From Lentzea albidocapillata subsp. violacea (GTDB taxonomy: Bacteria; Actinomycetota; Actinomycetes; Mycobacteriales; Pseudonocardiaceae), in contig NZ_FNET01000006.1 in NCBI RefSeq assembly GCF_900100275.1, positions 310,001 to 374,000 of the forward strand: a DNA stretch of 64,000 nucleotides, in the 5' to 3' direction. Of this stretch, positions 1 to 7,542 are shown in pieces. A program made the position numbers and the translations under genes. A model generated the notes under the pieces. It had not been told where the DNA came from. It searched no databases and saw only the letters and a list, made by a program, of their open reading frames with translations. Position 1 is the stretch's first letter, and every line of letters starts with the position of its first letter.

Positions 1-242
1 GCGGCGGCGAGACCGGGCAGCAGGTGCTGGACCGGTTCCTCGGCGCCATCTCGACCATCCAGGCCGACGGCACCGTCATGGTCGTGACGCACGGCGGCGC
101 CGGGCGGATGGGCGCGCTGGCCCTCGCGTCGAACGTGCCGGTGGAGCTGGCCGAGAACCTGCTGCCGAACACCGGGGTCGTGGTGCTGGAGTCCGAGGGC
201 GCCGGCTGGGTGTGCCGGTCCTGGGCGGGCGTCGAGATCTGA
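1..242 (+). CDS. Histidine phosphatase (phosphoglycerate mutase-like), 3' part only
   Basis: The window opens inside this gene; the frame is open from base 3 and ends with TGA at 240-242. The visible residues start GGETGQQVLDRF and run into VVTHGG, the C-terminal half of the histidine phosphatase fold, in which this second His is part of the phosphate pocket. The N-terminal RHG motif lies outside the window, so the substrate cannot be judged. By position beside the Rv3836/Rv3835-like pair it corresponds, as I recall, to M. tuberculosis Rv3837c, annotated as a phosphoglycerate mutase-family protein. It converges on the pentapeptide gene, with only 3 bp between the two stop codons. Confidence 0.8.
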   Translation, partial: GGETGQQVLDRFLGAISTIQADGTVMVVTHGGAGRMGALALASNVPVELAENLLPNTGVVVLESEGAGWVCRSWAGVEI

Positions 243-245
243 CCT

Positions 246-1169
246 CTACCACCACACGCCCTCGGTCCGTTCGTTGATCAGGACGTCCTGCACGTAGGTG
301 CGGTCGTGTGTGGTGTCGTGCAGCCTGGTCCCGCGCAGGTCGGCGCCTTGCAGTGTGGCTTCGGACAGGTTCGCGCGGCCCAGGTACGAGTCCGACAGGT
401 TCGAGAACCAGAGCTGGGCATCTTCGAAGTCGGTCTTCTCCAGGAGCGCCGAGTTGAGCGCGACCCTGCTCATGACGGCCGAGGTGAATCGTGCGTTGTC
501 CGCCCGGATGCCGGACAGATCGGCTCCGTCGAGCCGCGCGCGGCTGAAGTTCGCGCGGATCAGCACCGCCCTGGACAGCACGGAACCGCGCAGGTCGGCC
601 TCCTCGAGGTTGGCCTCCGTGAGGTTCACGCCGACCAGGCAAACGCCGCTGAGGTCGATGCGGAGGTCCCGGTCGTCGCGGGGATCGCGGCGCCCCATCA
701 CGGTCACCGCCGCCTGAACGTCCGCCGTGGTCGAGGTGCTGGGGCACCTTCCCCTGTCAGGGCCGGAGCCGTCCTGCGTCGTTGGAGCCGTGGTGCGGAC
801 GAACGCGGACAGCACTTCGAGGACGGTCGGCTGGTCACGCGGCGAGTCACGGCCGAGGCGCTCCAGCGCGTAGACGGCGCCGAGGCGGCTTTGCAGGTTC
901 TCGGCTCCGGCCTTGCCGAGTTGTTCGACGGCCTTGGTGTACCTGTCGGTGACCTGGCCCTGTTCGGTCAGCTCGTGCTGCTTCAGCGCGACGGTGACCT
1001 GGTCGCGGGTGGCTTCGAGAGACAGCCCGGTGAACACGAGTGCGCCGGCCGCGGTGACGGCCGTGACGACGGAGGTGACCGTCTGCCAGTTCCGCGGCTT
1101 GCGACGGCGGCTGGTGGGCGCGCGCAGGCCGAGACGGCGTGCGGTCGACGGGCGGCAGTTCGTTGGCAC
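246..1169 (-). CDS. Membrane-anchored pentapeptide-repeat protein
   Basis: A 307-residue protein starting with GTG. Residues 1-25 are basic, followed by a hydrophobic segment at about 30-50 (VTSVVTAVTAAGALVFTGL) that should be a single membrane anchor. A helical region follows (KAVEQLGK..LGAVYALERL, about 90-120), a common N-terminal part in actinobacterial pentapeptide proteins. From about residue 170 to 295 there is a run of A(D/N)L-type pentapeptides (VNLTEANLEEADLRG, RANFSRARLDGADL and others), predicted to form a right-handed quadrilateral beta helix. The function is unknown. Some pentapeptide proteins shield DNA gyrase, but a membrane anchor argues against that here. No operon partner is visible. 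Confidence 0.8.
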   Translation of the reverse strand: MPTNCRPSTARRLGLRAPTSRRRKPRNWQTVTSVVTAVTAAGALVFTGLSLEATRDQVTVALKQHELTEQGQVTDRYTKAVEQLGKAGAENLQSRLGAVYALERLGRDSPRDQPTVLEVLSAFVRTTAPTTQDGSGPDRGRCPSTSTTADVQAAVTVMGRRDPRDDRDLRIDLSGVCLVGVNLTEANLEEADLRGSVLSRAVLIRANFSRARLDGADLSGIRADNARFTSAVMSRVALNSALLEKTDFEDAQLWFSNLSDSYLGRANLSEATLQGADLRGTRLHDTTHDRTYVQDVLINERTEGVWW

Positions 1170-1189
1170 CCGTACAAGATGCCAGAGGT

Positions 1190-1540
1190 CTAACCCCAGC
1201 CCAGTTCGTGCAGCCTCGCGTCGTCCACCCCGAAGTGGTGCGCGATCTCGTGCACCACGGTGATGATGACCTCCTCCACCACGTCCTCCTCGGTGTGGCA
1301 GATGTCGAGGATCGCCTCGCGGTAGATGAAGATGTGGTCGGGCAGCGCGCCCCCGTAGTCGGAGTTGCGCTCCGTCAGCGCGATGCCCTGGTAGAGCCCG
1401 AGCAGTGACGGCTCCTCGGGGTTGCGGTCCTCGACCAGCACCACGACGTTGTTCATCGCGTGCATGAAGTCGGGCGGGACCAGGTCCAGGGCCTCTTCGA
1501 CCAGCTCGTCGAAACGAGCCCTGGTCATCTCGACGGTCAT
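1190..1540 (-). CDS. Small zinicin-like metallopeptidase family protein
   Basis: A 116-residue protein with HEIAHHFG at residues 97-104 near the C terminus, a zincin-type HExxH metal site. The small actinobacterial metallopeptidase family to which M. tuberculosis Rv3836 belongs looks like this. The body (NNVVVLVEDRNPEE, YQGIALTERNSDYG, LPDHIFIYRE) fits that family. The start chosen is ATG at 1538-1540, which overlaps the TGA of the upstream septum-formation gene as ATGA, so the two are probably translationally coupled; an internal ATG at 1526-1528 is the alternative. It is likely cytoplasmic, since no signal peptide is seen. The physiological substrate is unknown. Confidence 0.85.
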   Translation of the reverse strand: MTVEMTRARFDELVEEALDLVPPDFMHAMNNVVVLVEDRNPEEPSLLGLYQGIALTERNSDYGGALPDHIFIYREAILDICHTEEDVVEEVIITVVHEIAHHFGVDDARLHELGWG

Positions 1541-2616
1541 CGGTTCTCGGTGCTCGACGGAGGCGGGCTGGAGGAGGGCTTGTCGGAGTCCGAGGGCTTG
1601 CCGGACTCCGACGGCGGCTTGCCCGACTCGGAGTGCAGCGGGGCGCCGGTGGGCTCGTCCTGGGGCCTGACCGAGGTCGTCTGCGGCGGGTTCGCGGTGG
1701 TCAGCGGCGCGCCGTTGGGGTTGCGGACGCTGCCCTCCCACGCCACCAGGTTGGTGCCCTGCGGGACCGCGCCGATCTTGCAGTTGGCCTTGCGGGAGCC
1801 GACGGCCCAGCTCTCCTCGGCGCGCGTGTCCCACGTGACCAGCAGGTTCTTGGCCTTCAGGTCCGCGCCACCGGTGTACTCGGCGGCGATGGCCGCGCAC
1901 TTCTCGGACATCGCGGCGTCCTGCGCCTCGATCGCCACGAACGGGCCCTCGGGGTGCTGCACGACGCCGACGATCTCGAACGCGTGCGGCTTGGCGCACT
2001 CGATCGGGTCACCCACCGTGTTGTTCTCGGCCAGCGCCACGCAGACGCCGGGGTCGTAGACGGAGGACTGGTCCTGGGCCTTCGCGCTGCCGAACGACGG
2101 CAGGGGAGCGCCGGACGGGGCGGTGACCTGCAGACCGCACCTGAGCTGGCGATAGCCGCTCGACCAGCGGCCCTCGTCCGGGTTCAGGGTGCTGACGCCG
2201 TACTTGCCCTTGGGGTCGAGCTTGCCGCCCATGTAGGTGGTCGACGCCTGGGCGCAGTTGTCCTGCGCGATCTTCTCCCAGGCCTCGGCGTTCGGGAACG
2301 GCGCTTCCTTCGGGTACGCGGCGGTGATGTCCGCCGTGCCGGTGACCTCGAACTTGTGCGCGGCCGAGCAGTCGACCTTCTGCGCGTCCGACAGGTCGGC
2401 CTTCTCCCAGTTCAGGCACTCGCCCACGGCGGCCTGGTACGCGGCGTTGACGAGCTCGCGTTTGGTGCTGAGCGGGCCTCCTGCCAGCACGGACGTGAAC
2501 GTGGACAACATCAGCAAGCCGAAAGCGCCCACGAAAGCACCGGCCATCACAAGCCGCGTGTCGCGGATGTGACCGGATCGACTCAACCAACCGGCGCTCG
2601 GAGACATCTCATCCAT
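1537..2616 (-). CDS. Septum-formation family membrane protein
   Basis: About 359 residues, with one transmembrane segment near residues 22-47 (LVMAGAFVGAFGLLMLSTF) and a large extracytoplasmic part. That part contains two repeats of the septum-formation type: a Cys followed about 20 residues later by C..H.FEV/FEIVG (VGECLNWEK..DCSAAHKFEV and DPGVCVALAE..ECAKPHAFEIVG). The C terminus is Ser/Pro-rich. It matches what I recall of M. tuberculosis Rv3835 and has the same neighbour. The start is uncertain: ATG 2614-2616 is used, ATG 2605-2607 and GTG 2683-2685 are possible. It overlaps the metallopeptidase gene by 4 bp. A role at the division site is suggested only by the family name. Confidence 0.8.
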   Translation of the reverse strand: MDEMSPSAGWLSRSGHIRDTRLVMAGAFVGAFGLLMLSTFTSVLAGGPLSTKRELVNAAYQAAVGECLNWEKADLSDAQKVDCSAAHKFEVTGTADITAAYPKEAPFPNAEAWEKIAQDNCAQASTTYMGGKLDPKGKYGVSTLNPDEGRWSSGYRQLRCGLQVTAPSGAPLPSFGSAKAQDQSSVYDPGVCVALAENNTVGDPIECAKPHAFEIVGVVQHPEGPFVAIEAQDAAMSEKCAAIAAEYTGGADLKAKNLLVTWDTRAEESWAVGSRKANCKIGAVPQGTNLVAWEGSVRNPNGAPLTTANPPQTTSVRPQDEPTGAPLHSESGKPPSESGKPSDSDKPSSSPPPSSTENR

Positions 2617-2739
2617 GATGCCCGTGCCGTGTGAGACGGCTGTGCGCCGGGTTGGGTCGAGTGTTGCTATTAGGACACTCGTCACTCAATTGGCCCTGAT
2701 TCAGCCGTCTCGCTAGGTACCTTGCCCGCGGGAGTGGTG

Positions 2740-3411
2740 ATGACTGACAACAACCTGCCAGGACCTGGCCAGCCGACGCCCCAGCCTGGGTCGCCGTCGG
2801 GACAGCCCGGCCAGCCGCAACAGCCCGGCCAGCCACAGCAGCTGCCGCCGTACCGGCCTGCGCCGCAGCAGGCCGGCCCGAACCAGCCGTCCGCCAAGGG
2901 CAAGGTGCGCCAGCAGCAGGCCGGCGTGACCAAGCCGCGCCAGGCCACGGTCGCCGAGCAACGCGCTCGTGCCGCCGCGCTGAAGGCGCAGCAGGAGCGG
3001 TTCGCTGCCGAGTCCGCCGCGTTCGAGAAGAAGCGCAAAACGCGCAAACGCCTGCTCATCGGCGGTGGTGTCACCGTCGGCGTGGTCGCGCTGGTCGCGA
3101 TCTGGTACGCGGCCGCCAGCCCGAAGAACGTCACCGCGCAGTGCACCGACTCGAACAACGTGATCGTCGACGACGACTACTGCGACGAGTCGTACTACCG
3201 CAGTCACGGCGGGTACAGCAGCGGTGGCTTCATCTACATCGGTGGCACCTCGTACCGCTACAACTACGGCGGCACGGGCTCCGTCGGCCAGAAGGCCGTG
3301 GGCGGCAGCTACACGCTTCCGAAGGGCGCGAACGTCACGACGAAGTCGGGCACGTCCGTCCAGCGCGGCGGGTTCGGCATCAGCAGCGGCTCCTCCGGCA
3401 GCGGAGGCTGA
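2740..3411 (+). CDS. YgiB-like (DUF1190-type) membrane protein, possible modification substrate
   Basis: A 223-residue protein. ATG at 2740 is chosen because GGGAG lies at 2730-2734; TTG 2722 is less likely. Residues 1-60 are Pro/Gln/Gly-rich and disordered, 60-105 are basic and helical, and about 106-128 are a transmembrane helix (LLIGGGVTVGVVALVAIWY). The outer part has two Cys, a Tyr/Gly-rich stretch, and ends with VQRGGFGISSG followed by Ser/Gly. That Gly-rich RGGFG tail recalls the E. coli YgiB/YjfM family. It is followed at once by a YgiC-like ATP-grasp enzyme and a DUF350 protein, the partners of this family in other bacteria. It may be the protein acted on by the enzyme; that is inference. 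Confidence 0.7.
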   Translation: MTDNNLPGPGQPTPQPGSPSGQPGQPQQPGQPQQLPPYRPAPQQAGPNQPSAKGKVRQQQAGVTKPRQATVAEQRARAAALKAQQERFAAESAAFEKKRKTRKRLLIGGGVTVGVVALVAIWYAAASPKNVTAQCTDSNNVIVDDDYCDESYYRSHGGYSSGGFIYIGGTSYRYNYGGTGSVGQKAVGGSYTLPKGANVTTKSGTSVQRGGFGISSGSSGSGG

Positions 3412-3417
3412 GCACAG

Positions 3418-4581
3418 TTGCGTCGTGAAACCTCACAGCCGCGGCCGAACTGGCAGCGGACGGTCTCGGACCAGGGGTTGGTGTTCGGCTCACCGGCGAA
3501 GTACGCGAACGGCGCCGACCGTCCGTACTGGGACGAGTCGGTGCACTACGTGTTCGAGATGAGCGAGGTCCTCTCGCTCGAAGCCGACGTCGAACTGCTC
3601 CACTCCATGTGCCTCGACGCGGTCGACAACGTGGTGCTCACCGAGCGGTACCGCGACTTCGGCATCCCCGAGTGGGTGTGGCCGCACATCGCCGAGTCGT
3701 GGCGCCGCCGTGACCCGCACGTCTACGGGCGCTTCGACCTGCGCTACGACGGCTCGGGCCCCGCGAAGCTGCTCGAGTACAACGCCGACACCCCCACGTC
3801 GCTGCTGGAAGCCGCCTACGTCCAGTGGTACTGGAAGGAAGACGTCTTCCCGGACGGCGACCAGTGGAACTCGCTGCACGAGCGCCTGGTCGAGCAGTGG
3901 ACGGAGATCGGTGCAAAGCTGCCCTCCAGCGAACTGCACTTCACCTGGTCGGGCGCAGACCCGTCCGGCGAGGACCACCTCACGATCGCCTGCCTGCAGG
4001 AGACCGCCGCCGAAGCAGGCCTGAACACCGTGGGCCTCGCGATCGAGGAGGTCGGCTGGGACACGTTGCTCAACCGCTTCGTCGACCTCGAAGAGTCCCC
4101 GATGGGCACGGTCTTCAAGCTCTACCCGTGGGAGTGGGTGGTCGAGGAACAGTTCGGCCGCCACGCCGTCGAGTCGCTGCCCGGCACGCTGTGGGTCGAG
4201 CCGCTGTGGAAGATGCTGCTCTCCAACAAGGCGCTGCTCGCGATCCTGTGGGAGATGTACCCGGGCCACCCGAACCTGCTGCCCGCCTACCTGAACGACC
4301 CCGGCATGCTCACCGAGTACGTGCGCAAGCCGCTGCTCGGCCGCGAGGGGTCGAACATCCAGATCGTCGCGCCGGGCTACGAGACGCAGACCGGTGGCGT
4401 GTACGGCAAGGAAGGCTTCGTGTACCAGCTGTTCGATCCGCTTCCGGAGTTCGACGGCTACCGCCCCGCGTTGGGTGCCTGGGTCGTCGGCGACACGTCG
4501 GCAGGCCTCGGCATCCGGGAAACGGTCGGTCTGGTGACCGACGATGGCGCGGCGTTCGTGCCGCATCGAATTGTTGAGTAA
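3418..4581 (+). CDS. Glutathionylspermidine synthase-family ATP-grasp ligase (YgiC/YjfC-like)
   Basis: A 387-residue protein of the glutathionylspermidine synthase preATP-grasp family. Recognisable blocks are YWDESVHYVFE (about 40-50), RFDLRYDG, LLEYNADTPTSLLEAAYVQW (about 116-135), and the C-terminal KPLLGREGSNIQI and GYETQTGGVYG region that resembles the nucleotide-binding end. The N-terminal amidase domain of bifunctional Gsp synthetases is absent, as in YgiC and YjfC. The family forms amide bonds between a carboxylate and an amine at the cost of ATP; the substrates here are unknown. The start is TTG at 3418 with GGAGG at 3403-3407 inside the end of the upstream gene. It is in one operon with the genes on either side. 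Confidence 0.85.
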   Translation: MRRETSQPRPNWQRTVSDQGLVFGSPAKYANGADRPYWDESVHYVFEMSEVLSLEADVELLHSMCLDAVDNVVLTERYRDFGIPEWVWPHIAESWRRRDPHVYGRFDLRYDGSGPAKLLEYNADTPTSLLEAAYVQWYWKEDVFPDGDQWNSLHERLVEQWTEIGAKLPSSELHFTWSGADPSGEDHLTIACLQETAAEAGLNTVGLAIEEVGWDTLLNRFVDLEESPMGTVFKLYPWEWVVEEQFGRHAVESLPGTLWVEPLWKMLLSNKALLAILWEMYPGHPNLLPAYLNDPGMLTEYVRKPLLGREGSNIQIVAPGYETQTGGVYGKEGFVYQLFDPLPEFDGYRPALGAWVVGDTSAGLGIRETVGLVTDDGAAFVPHRIVE

Positions 4582-4602
4582 GACTCCGAAAGGGAACAGG
4601 TA

Positions 4603-5058
4603 ATGGACTACACGACGCTCGCGTTGGACCCCGGCTTCGGCTCGGCCATCGGCCGGGGCATCGGCGCGATCGCGCTGTACGCCGTCGTCGGTCTGGTCCT
4701 CATGGTGTTCGGCTTCTACGCGATCGACTGGACGACGCCGGGCAAGCTGTCGATCCTGGTCCGCAACGGCGCACCGAACGCCGTGATCGTCACCGCCTCC
4801 GGCCTCGTGTCGATGGCGTTCATCGTCGTCGTCGCCATCCTGAGCGCGGTCGGCAAGCTCGACGAGGGCCTGCTCACGTCGCTGATCTACGGCATCGTCG
4901 GCATCATCGTGCAGGTCGCGGCCGTGCGGCTGCTGGAGTGGGTGACCCGCCTCGACATCGGCTCGATCATCGAGTCGGACAGGTTCGCACCGGCGTCCGT
5001 CGTCGTTGCGGCGGCACACGTCGCCCTCGGCCTCGTGGTGGCGTTCGCGATCTACTAG
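4603..5058 (+). CDS. DUF350 family membrane protein (YjfL-like)
   Basis: A 151-residue protein with four predicted transmembrane helices (about 15-40, 62-85, 91-112 and 125-150) in two similar halves, as is usual for DUF350. The ATG at 4603 follows a purine-rich AAAGGGA site. It lies 21 bp after the YgiC-like gene, and DUF350 genes recur beside YgiB/YgiC-type genes in many bacteria. The biochemical role is not known; it probably provides the membrane component of the three-gene system. The gene ends 27 bp before a large inverted repeat that separates the operon from serS. Confidence 0.8.
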   Translation: MDYTTLALDPGFGSAIGRGIGAIALYAVVGLVLMVFGFYAIDWTTPGKLSILVRNGAPNAVIVTASGLVSMAFIVVVAILSAVGKLDEGLLTSLIYGIVGIIVQVAAVRLLEWVTRLDIGSIIESDRFAPASVVVAAAHVALGLVVAFAIY

Positions 5059-5085
5059 CCACACGCTCGCGCATCAGAGCGGCAG

Positions 5086-5139
5086 TCCCCGCCCGTACCA
5101 CGTTCCGGATATCCGGATGAGACGTGGAACGGGTGGGGA
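5086..5139. promoter_or_regulatory. Large inverted repeat with nested palindrome upstream of serS
   Basis: Arms at 5086-5103 and 5122-5139 match in 16 of 18 positions (TCCCCGCCCGTACCACGT against the reverse complement of the right arm). The spacer contains a perfect 14-base palindrome, TCCGGATATCCGGA, at 5104-5117. The right arm stops one base before the predicted serS -10 box, so the dyad covers the region from about -68 to -15. It could be an operator, or a terminator for the upstream operon; no long T tract follows it except TTTT at 5146-5149. Confidence 0.6.
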
Positions 5140-5140
5140 C

Positions 5141-5146
5141 TACCCT
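5141..5146 (+). promoter_or_regulatory. Predicted -10 box for leaderless serS
   Basis: TACCCT fits the actinobacterial TANNNT -10 consensus and lies 7 bases before GTG 5154, so transcription would begin at the start codon itself. No Shine-Dalgarno sequence is visible. The -35 region falls inside the inverted repeat. Confidence 0.45.
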
Positions 5147-5153
5147 TTTCAGG

Positions 5154-6407
5154 GTGATTGACCTCAAGGTGTTGCGCGAGAACCCGGAGACAGTGCGCGC
5201 GTCGCAGCGCGCTCGTGGCGAGGACGAGGGCGTCGTCGACAGCCTGCTGTCCGCCGACGAGCGCCGGCGGTCGGCCATCTCCCGCGCGGACACCTTGCGC
5301 GCCGAGCAGAAGGTGCTCGGCAAGGAGGTCGGCAAGGCCAAGGGCGACGAGCGTGCCGCCCTGCTCGTCAAGGCGAAGGACCTGGCCGCCGAGGTCAAGG
5401 CCGCCGAGGCCGAGCAGCACGCCACCAACGACCAGGTCCAGGAGCTCCTCGCCAAGATCCCGAACCTGGTGCACCCGGACGCGCCGGTCGGCGGCGAGGA
5501 CGACTTCCGCGTCGTCAAGACGGTCGGCGAGCCGCGCGTGTTCGACTTCGAACCGGTCGACCACCTCGACCTGGGCACCAAGCTCGGCGCGATCGACATG
5601 GAACGCGGCGCCAAGGTCGGTGGCTCGCGGTTCTACTTCCTCAAGGGCGTCGGCGCGCAGCTCGAGATCGCGCTGCTCAACATGGCGGCGGCGCAGGCCA
5701 CGGCCAACGGCTTCGAGCTCATGATCACGCCCACGCTGGTGCGGCCGGAGATCATGGCGGGCACCGGCTTCCTCGGCGCGCACTCGAGCGAGATCTACCA
5801 CCTGCCCGCCGACGACCTGTACCTCGTCGGCACGTCGGAGGTGCCGCTCGCCGGCTACCACGCCGACGAGATCCTCGACGGCGAACGCCGCTACGCGGGC
5901 TGGTCGTCGTGCTACCGCCGCGAGGCCGGCTCGTACGGCAAGGACACCCGCGGCATCATCCGCGTGCACCAGTTCAACAAGGTCGAGATGTTCTCCTACG
6001 TCAAGCCCGAGGACGCCGAGGCGGAGCACGCCCGGCTGCTCGGCTGGGAGGAGGAGATGCTGGCCAAGATCGAGGTGCCCTACCGCGTCATCGACACGGC
6101 GACGGGCGACCTCGGCACGTCGGCGCACCGCAAGTTCGACTGCGAGGCCTGGGTGCCGACGCAGCGGAAGTACCGCGAGCTGACGTCGACGTCGAACTGC
6201 ACGACGTTCCAGGCACGCCGCCTGAACATCCGCTACCGCGACGAGAACGGCAAGTCGCAGATCGCCGCCACGCTCAACGGCACGCTGGCGACCACCCGCT
6301 GGATCGTCGCCATCCTGGAGAACCACCAGCAGGCCGACGGCTCCGTGGTGGTTCCCCAGGCGATGCGTCCGTTCATGGGCGGCCTGGAAGTGCTCAAGCC
6401 GAAGTAG
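5154..6407 (+). CDS. serS: Seryl-tRNA synthetase
   Basis: A 417-residue class II synthetase that charges tRNA-Ser. The N-terminal coiled-coil arm occupies about residues 1-105 ([18 protein letters not shown], then Lys/Glu-rich helices). Motif 2 is seen as [16 protein letters not shown] with [10 protein letters not shown] (about 255-285), and motif 3 as [20 protein letters not shown] near 375-395. The frame is open upstream from GTG 5124, but the family start (M)IDLK matches GTG 5154, which also fits the leaderless promoter. M. tuberculosis serS (Rv3834c) also lies next to the Rv3835/Rv3836 pair, so this is a conserved position. Confidence 0.97.
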   Translation: MIDLKVLRENPETVRASQRARGEDEGVVDSLLSADERRRSAISRADTLRAEQKVLGKEVGKAKGDERAALLVKAKDLAAEVKAAEAEQHATNDQVQELLAKIPNLVHPDAPVGGEDDFRVVKTVGEPRVFDFEPVDHLDLGTKLGAIDMERGAKVGGSRFYFLKGVGAQLEIALLNMAAAQATANGFELMITPTLVRPEIMAGTGFLGAHSSEIYHLPADDLYLVGTSEVPLAGYHADEILDGERRYAGWSSCYRREAGSYGKDTRGIIRVHQFNKVEMFSYVKPEDAEAEHARLLGWEEEMLAKIEVPYRVIDTATGDLGTSAHRKFDCEAWVPTQRKYRELTSTSNCTTFQARRLNIRYRDENGKSQIAATLNGTLATTRWIVAILENHQQADGSVVVPQAMRPFMGGLEVLKPK

Positions 6408-6571
6408 TCGCCTTGCGAGACCGAACCTGTCCTCCGGCTGCCGGTCGTTGTCGTCGCCGACGCCTCAGCCGTGCCAACCAGGCGGTCCGGTAGACTCGCT
6501 TTCCGGCCCCGTCCGGCGAATCCGCAGGTGGCGTGGGTTACACCAGCACCCGACGGGCAGGAACGGACCAG

Positions 6572-7270
6572 GTGGCGAACCGCATTCACGAGACCGCGAT
6601 CATCGGCGCGGAAGTCGAGTTCGGCGACGACAACGTCGTCGGGCCGTACACGGTGATCGCCGGACCGTGTCGCATCGGCGACGGCAACTTCATCGGGCCG
6701 CACGTCAGCATCGGCGGGCCCGCCGAGTACCTGAGCGCGCCGCACGTCGCCGGCTGGGACGGCGAGGTCGAGGGTCCCGGGGTCGTGATCGGGGACCGAA
6801 ACCGGATCCGCGAGTTCGTCACGATCAACCAGGGCGTTTCGGACGCCACCAGGATCGGCAGCGACAACTACGTGATGGGCCGCGCGCACATCGCGCACGA
6901 CTGCGTGGTCGACAACAGCGCGGTCATCACCAGTGCCGTGCAGATCGCGGGCCACTGCCGCGTCTGGTCCGGCGCGAACATCGGGCTCGGCACCGTGGTG
7001 CACCAGGGCGTGCAGATCGGCCCCGGCGCGATGGTCGGGCTCGGCTCCGCCATCCGCAAGGAGGTCGGTGCGTTCACGATCACGCTGGGCAACCCGGCCC
7101 GCACGACCGGCGTCAACGTCATCGGCCTGCAGCGTCGCGGCTGCACCGAGGAATTGATCGCGGCGCTCACGGGTTTCCTCACGGGAAAGGAGGCCGAGGT
7201 TCCGGCCGGCCTGCCCGAGGAGCTCGCCACGCTGCTCAAGGCGTGGAACCAGCGCGCAGACCAGCACTGA
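6572..7270 (+). CDS. LpxA-like acyl-ACP-dependent O-acyltransferase (left-handed beta helix)
   Basis: A 232-residue protein made mostly of hexapeptide repeats (IIGAEVEFGDDNVVGPYTVI and onward). It carries the specific LpxA signature: IREFVTIN at about 75-82, RAHIAHDC at 104-111, with His106 and His109 in the places of E. coli LpxA His122 and catalytic His125, and GVNVIGLQRRG near the C terminus. LpxA moves a 3-hydroxyacyl chain from ACP to UDP-GlcNAc in lipid A synthesis, a pathway actinomycetes lack. The substrate must therefore differ, and an ACP gene follows 32 bp downstream. The start GTG 6572 (VANRIH) is preferred over GTG 6533. It is shorter than E. coli LpxA (262 residues) at the C-terminal helical end. 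Confidence 0.85.
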   Translation: MANRIHETAIIGAEVEFGDDNVVGPYTVIAGPCRIGDGNFIGPHVSIGGPAEYLSAPHVAGWDGEVEGPGVVIGDRNRIREFVTINQGVSDATRIGSDNYVMGRAHIAHDCVVDNSAVITSAVQIAGHCRVWSGANIGLGTVVHQGVQIGPGAMVGLGSAIRKEVGAFTITLGNPARTTGVNVIGLQRRGCTEELIAALTGFLTGKEAEVPAGLPEELATLLKAWNQRADQH

Positions 7271-7302
7271 TCCCGGCCCAGCACCGATCCGAGAGAGAGA
7301 AC

Positions 7303-7542
7303 ATGTCGCTGAACGACCGTCTTCGCGGTGTCTTCGTGGACGCCCTGCAGCTCGACGCCGACGTGGATGTCGAGAACCTCAAGTACCGCGACATCGACGA
7401 GTGGGACTCGGTCGGTCACATGGCGCTGGTCGCGGCCATCGAGGACGAGTTCGACGTGCAGTTCGAGACCGAGCAGGTCATCGACATGAGCAGCTTCAAG
7501 GTCGCCCTCGACATGGTCAAGGGCTTCGGCATCAGTGAGTGA
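7303..7542 (+). CDS. Stand-alone acyl carrier protein
   Basis: A 79-residue acidic protein with the phosphopantetheine site WDSVGHM; Ser36 is the predicted attachment residue. GAGAGAGA precedes ATG 7303. It resembles the dedicated ACPs of natural-product and O-antigen clusters more than housekeeping AcpM/AcpP (the site is DSVGHM rather than DSLD). It overlaps the SDR gene by 8 bp. It should carry the acyl chain handled by the neighbouring SDR, adenylating enzyme, LuxE/LuxC pair and LpxA-like transferase. Confidence 0.93.
   Translation: MSLNDRLRGVFVDALQLDADVDVENLKYRDIDEWDSVGHMALVAAIEDEFDVQFETEQVIDMSSFKVALDMVKGFGISE

Noticed and set aside
3490-5064. 524-codon minus-strand open frame opposite the YgiC-like and DUF350 genes
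   Set aside because: Low-complexity Arg/Asp/Val-rich translation with no family features; a shadow of high GC at third positions.
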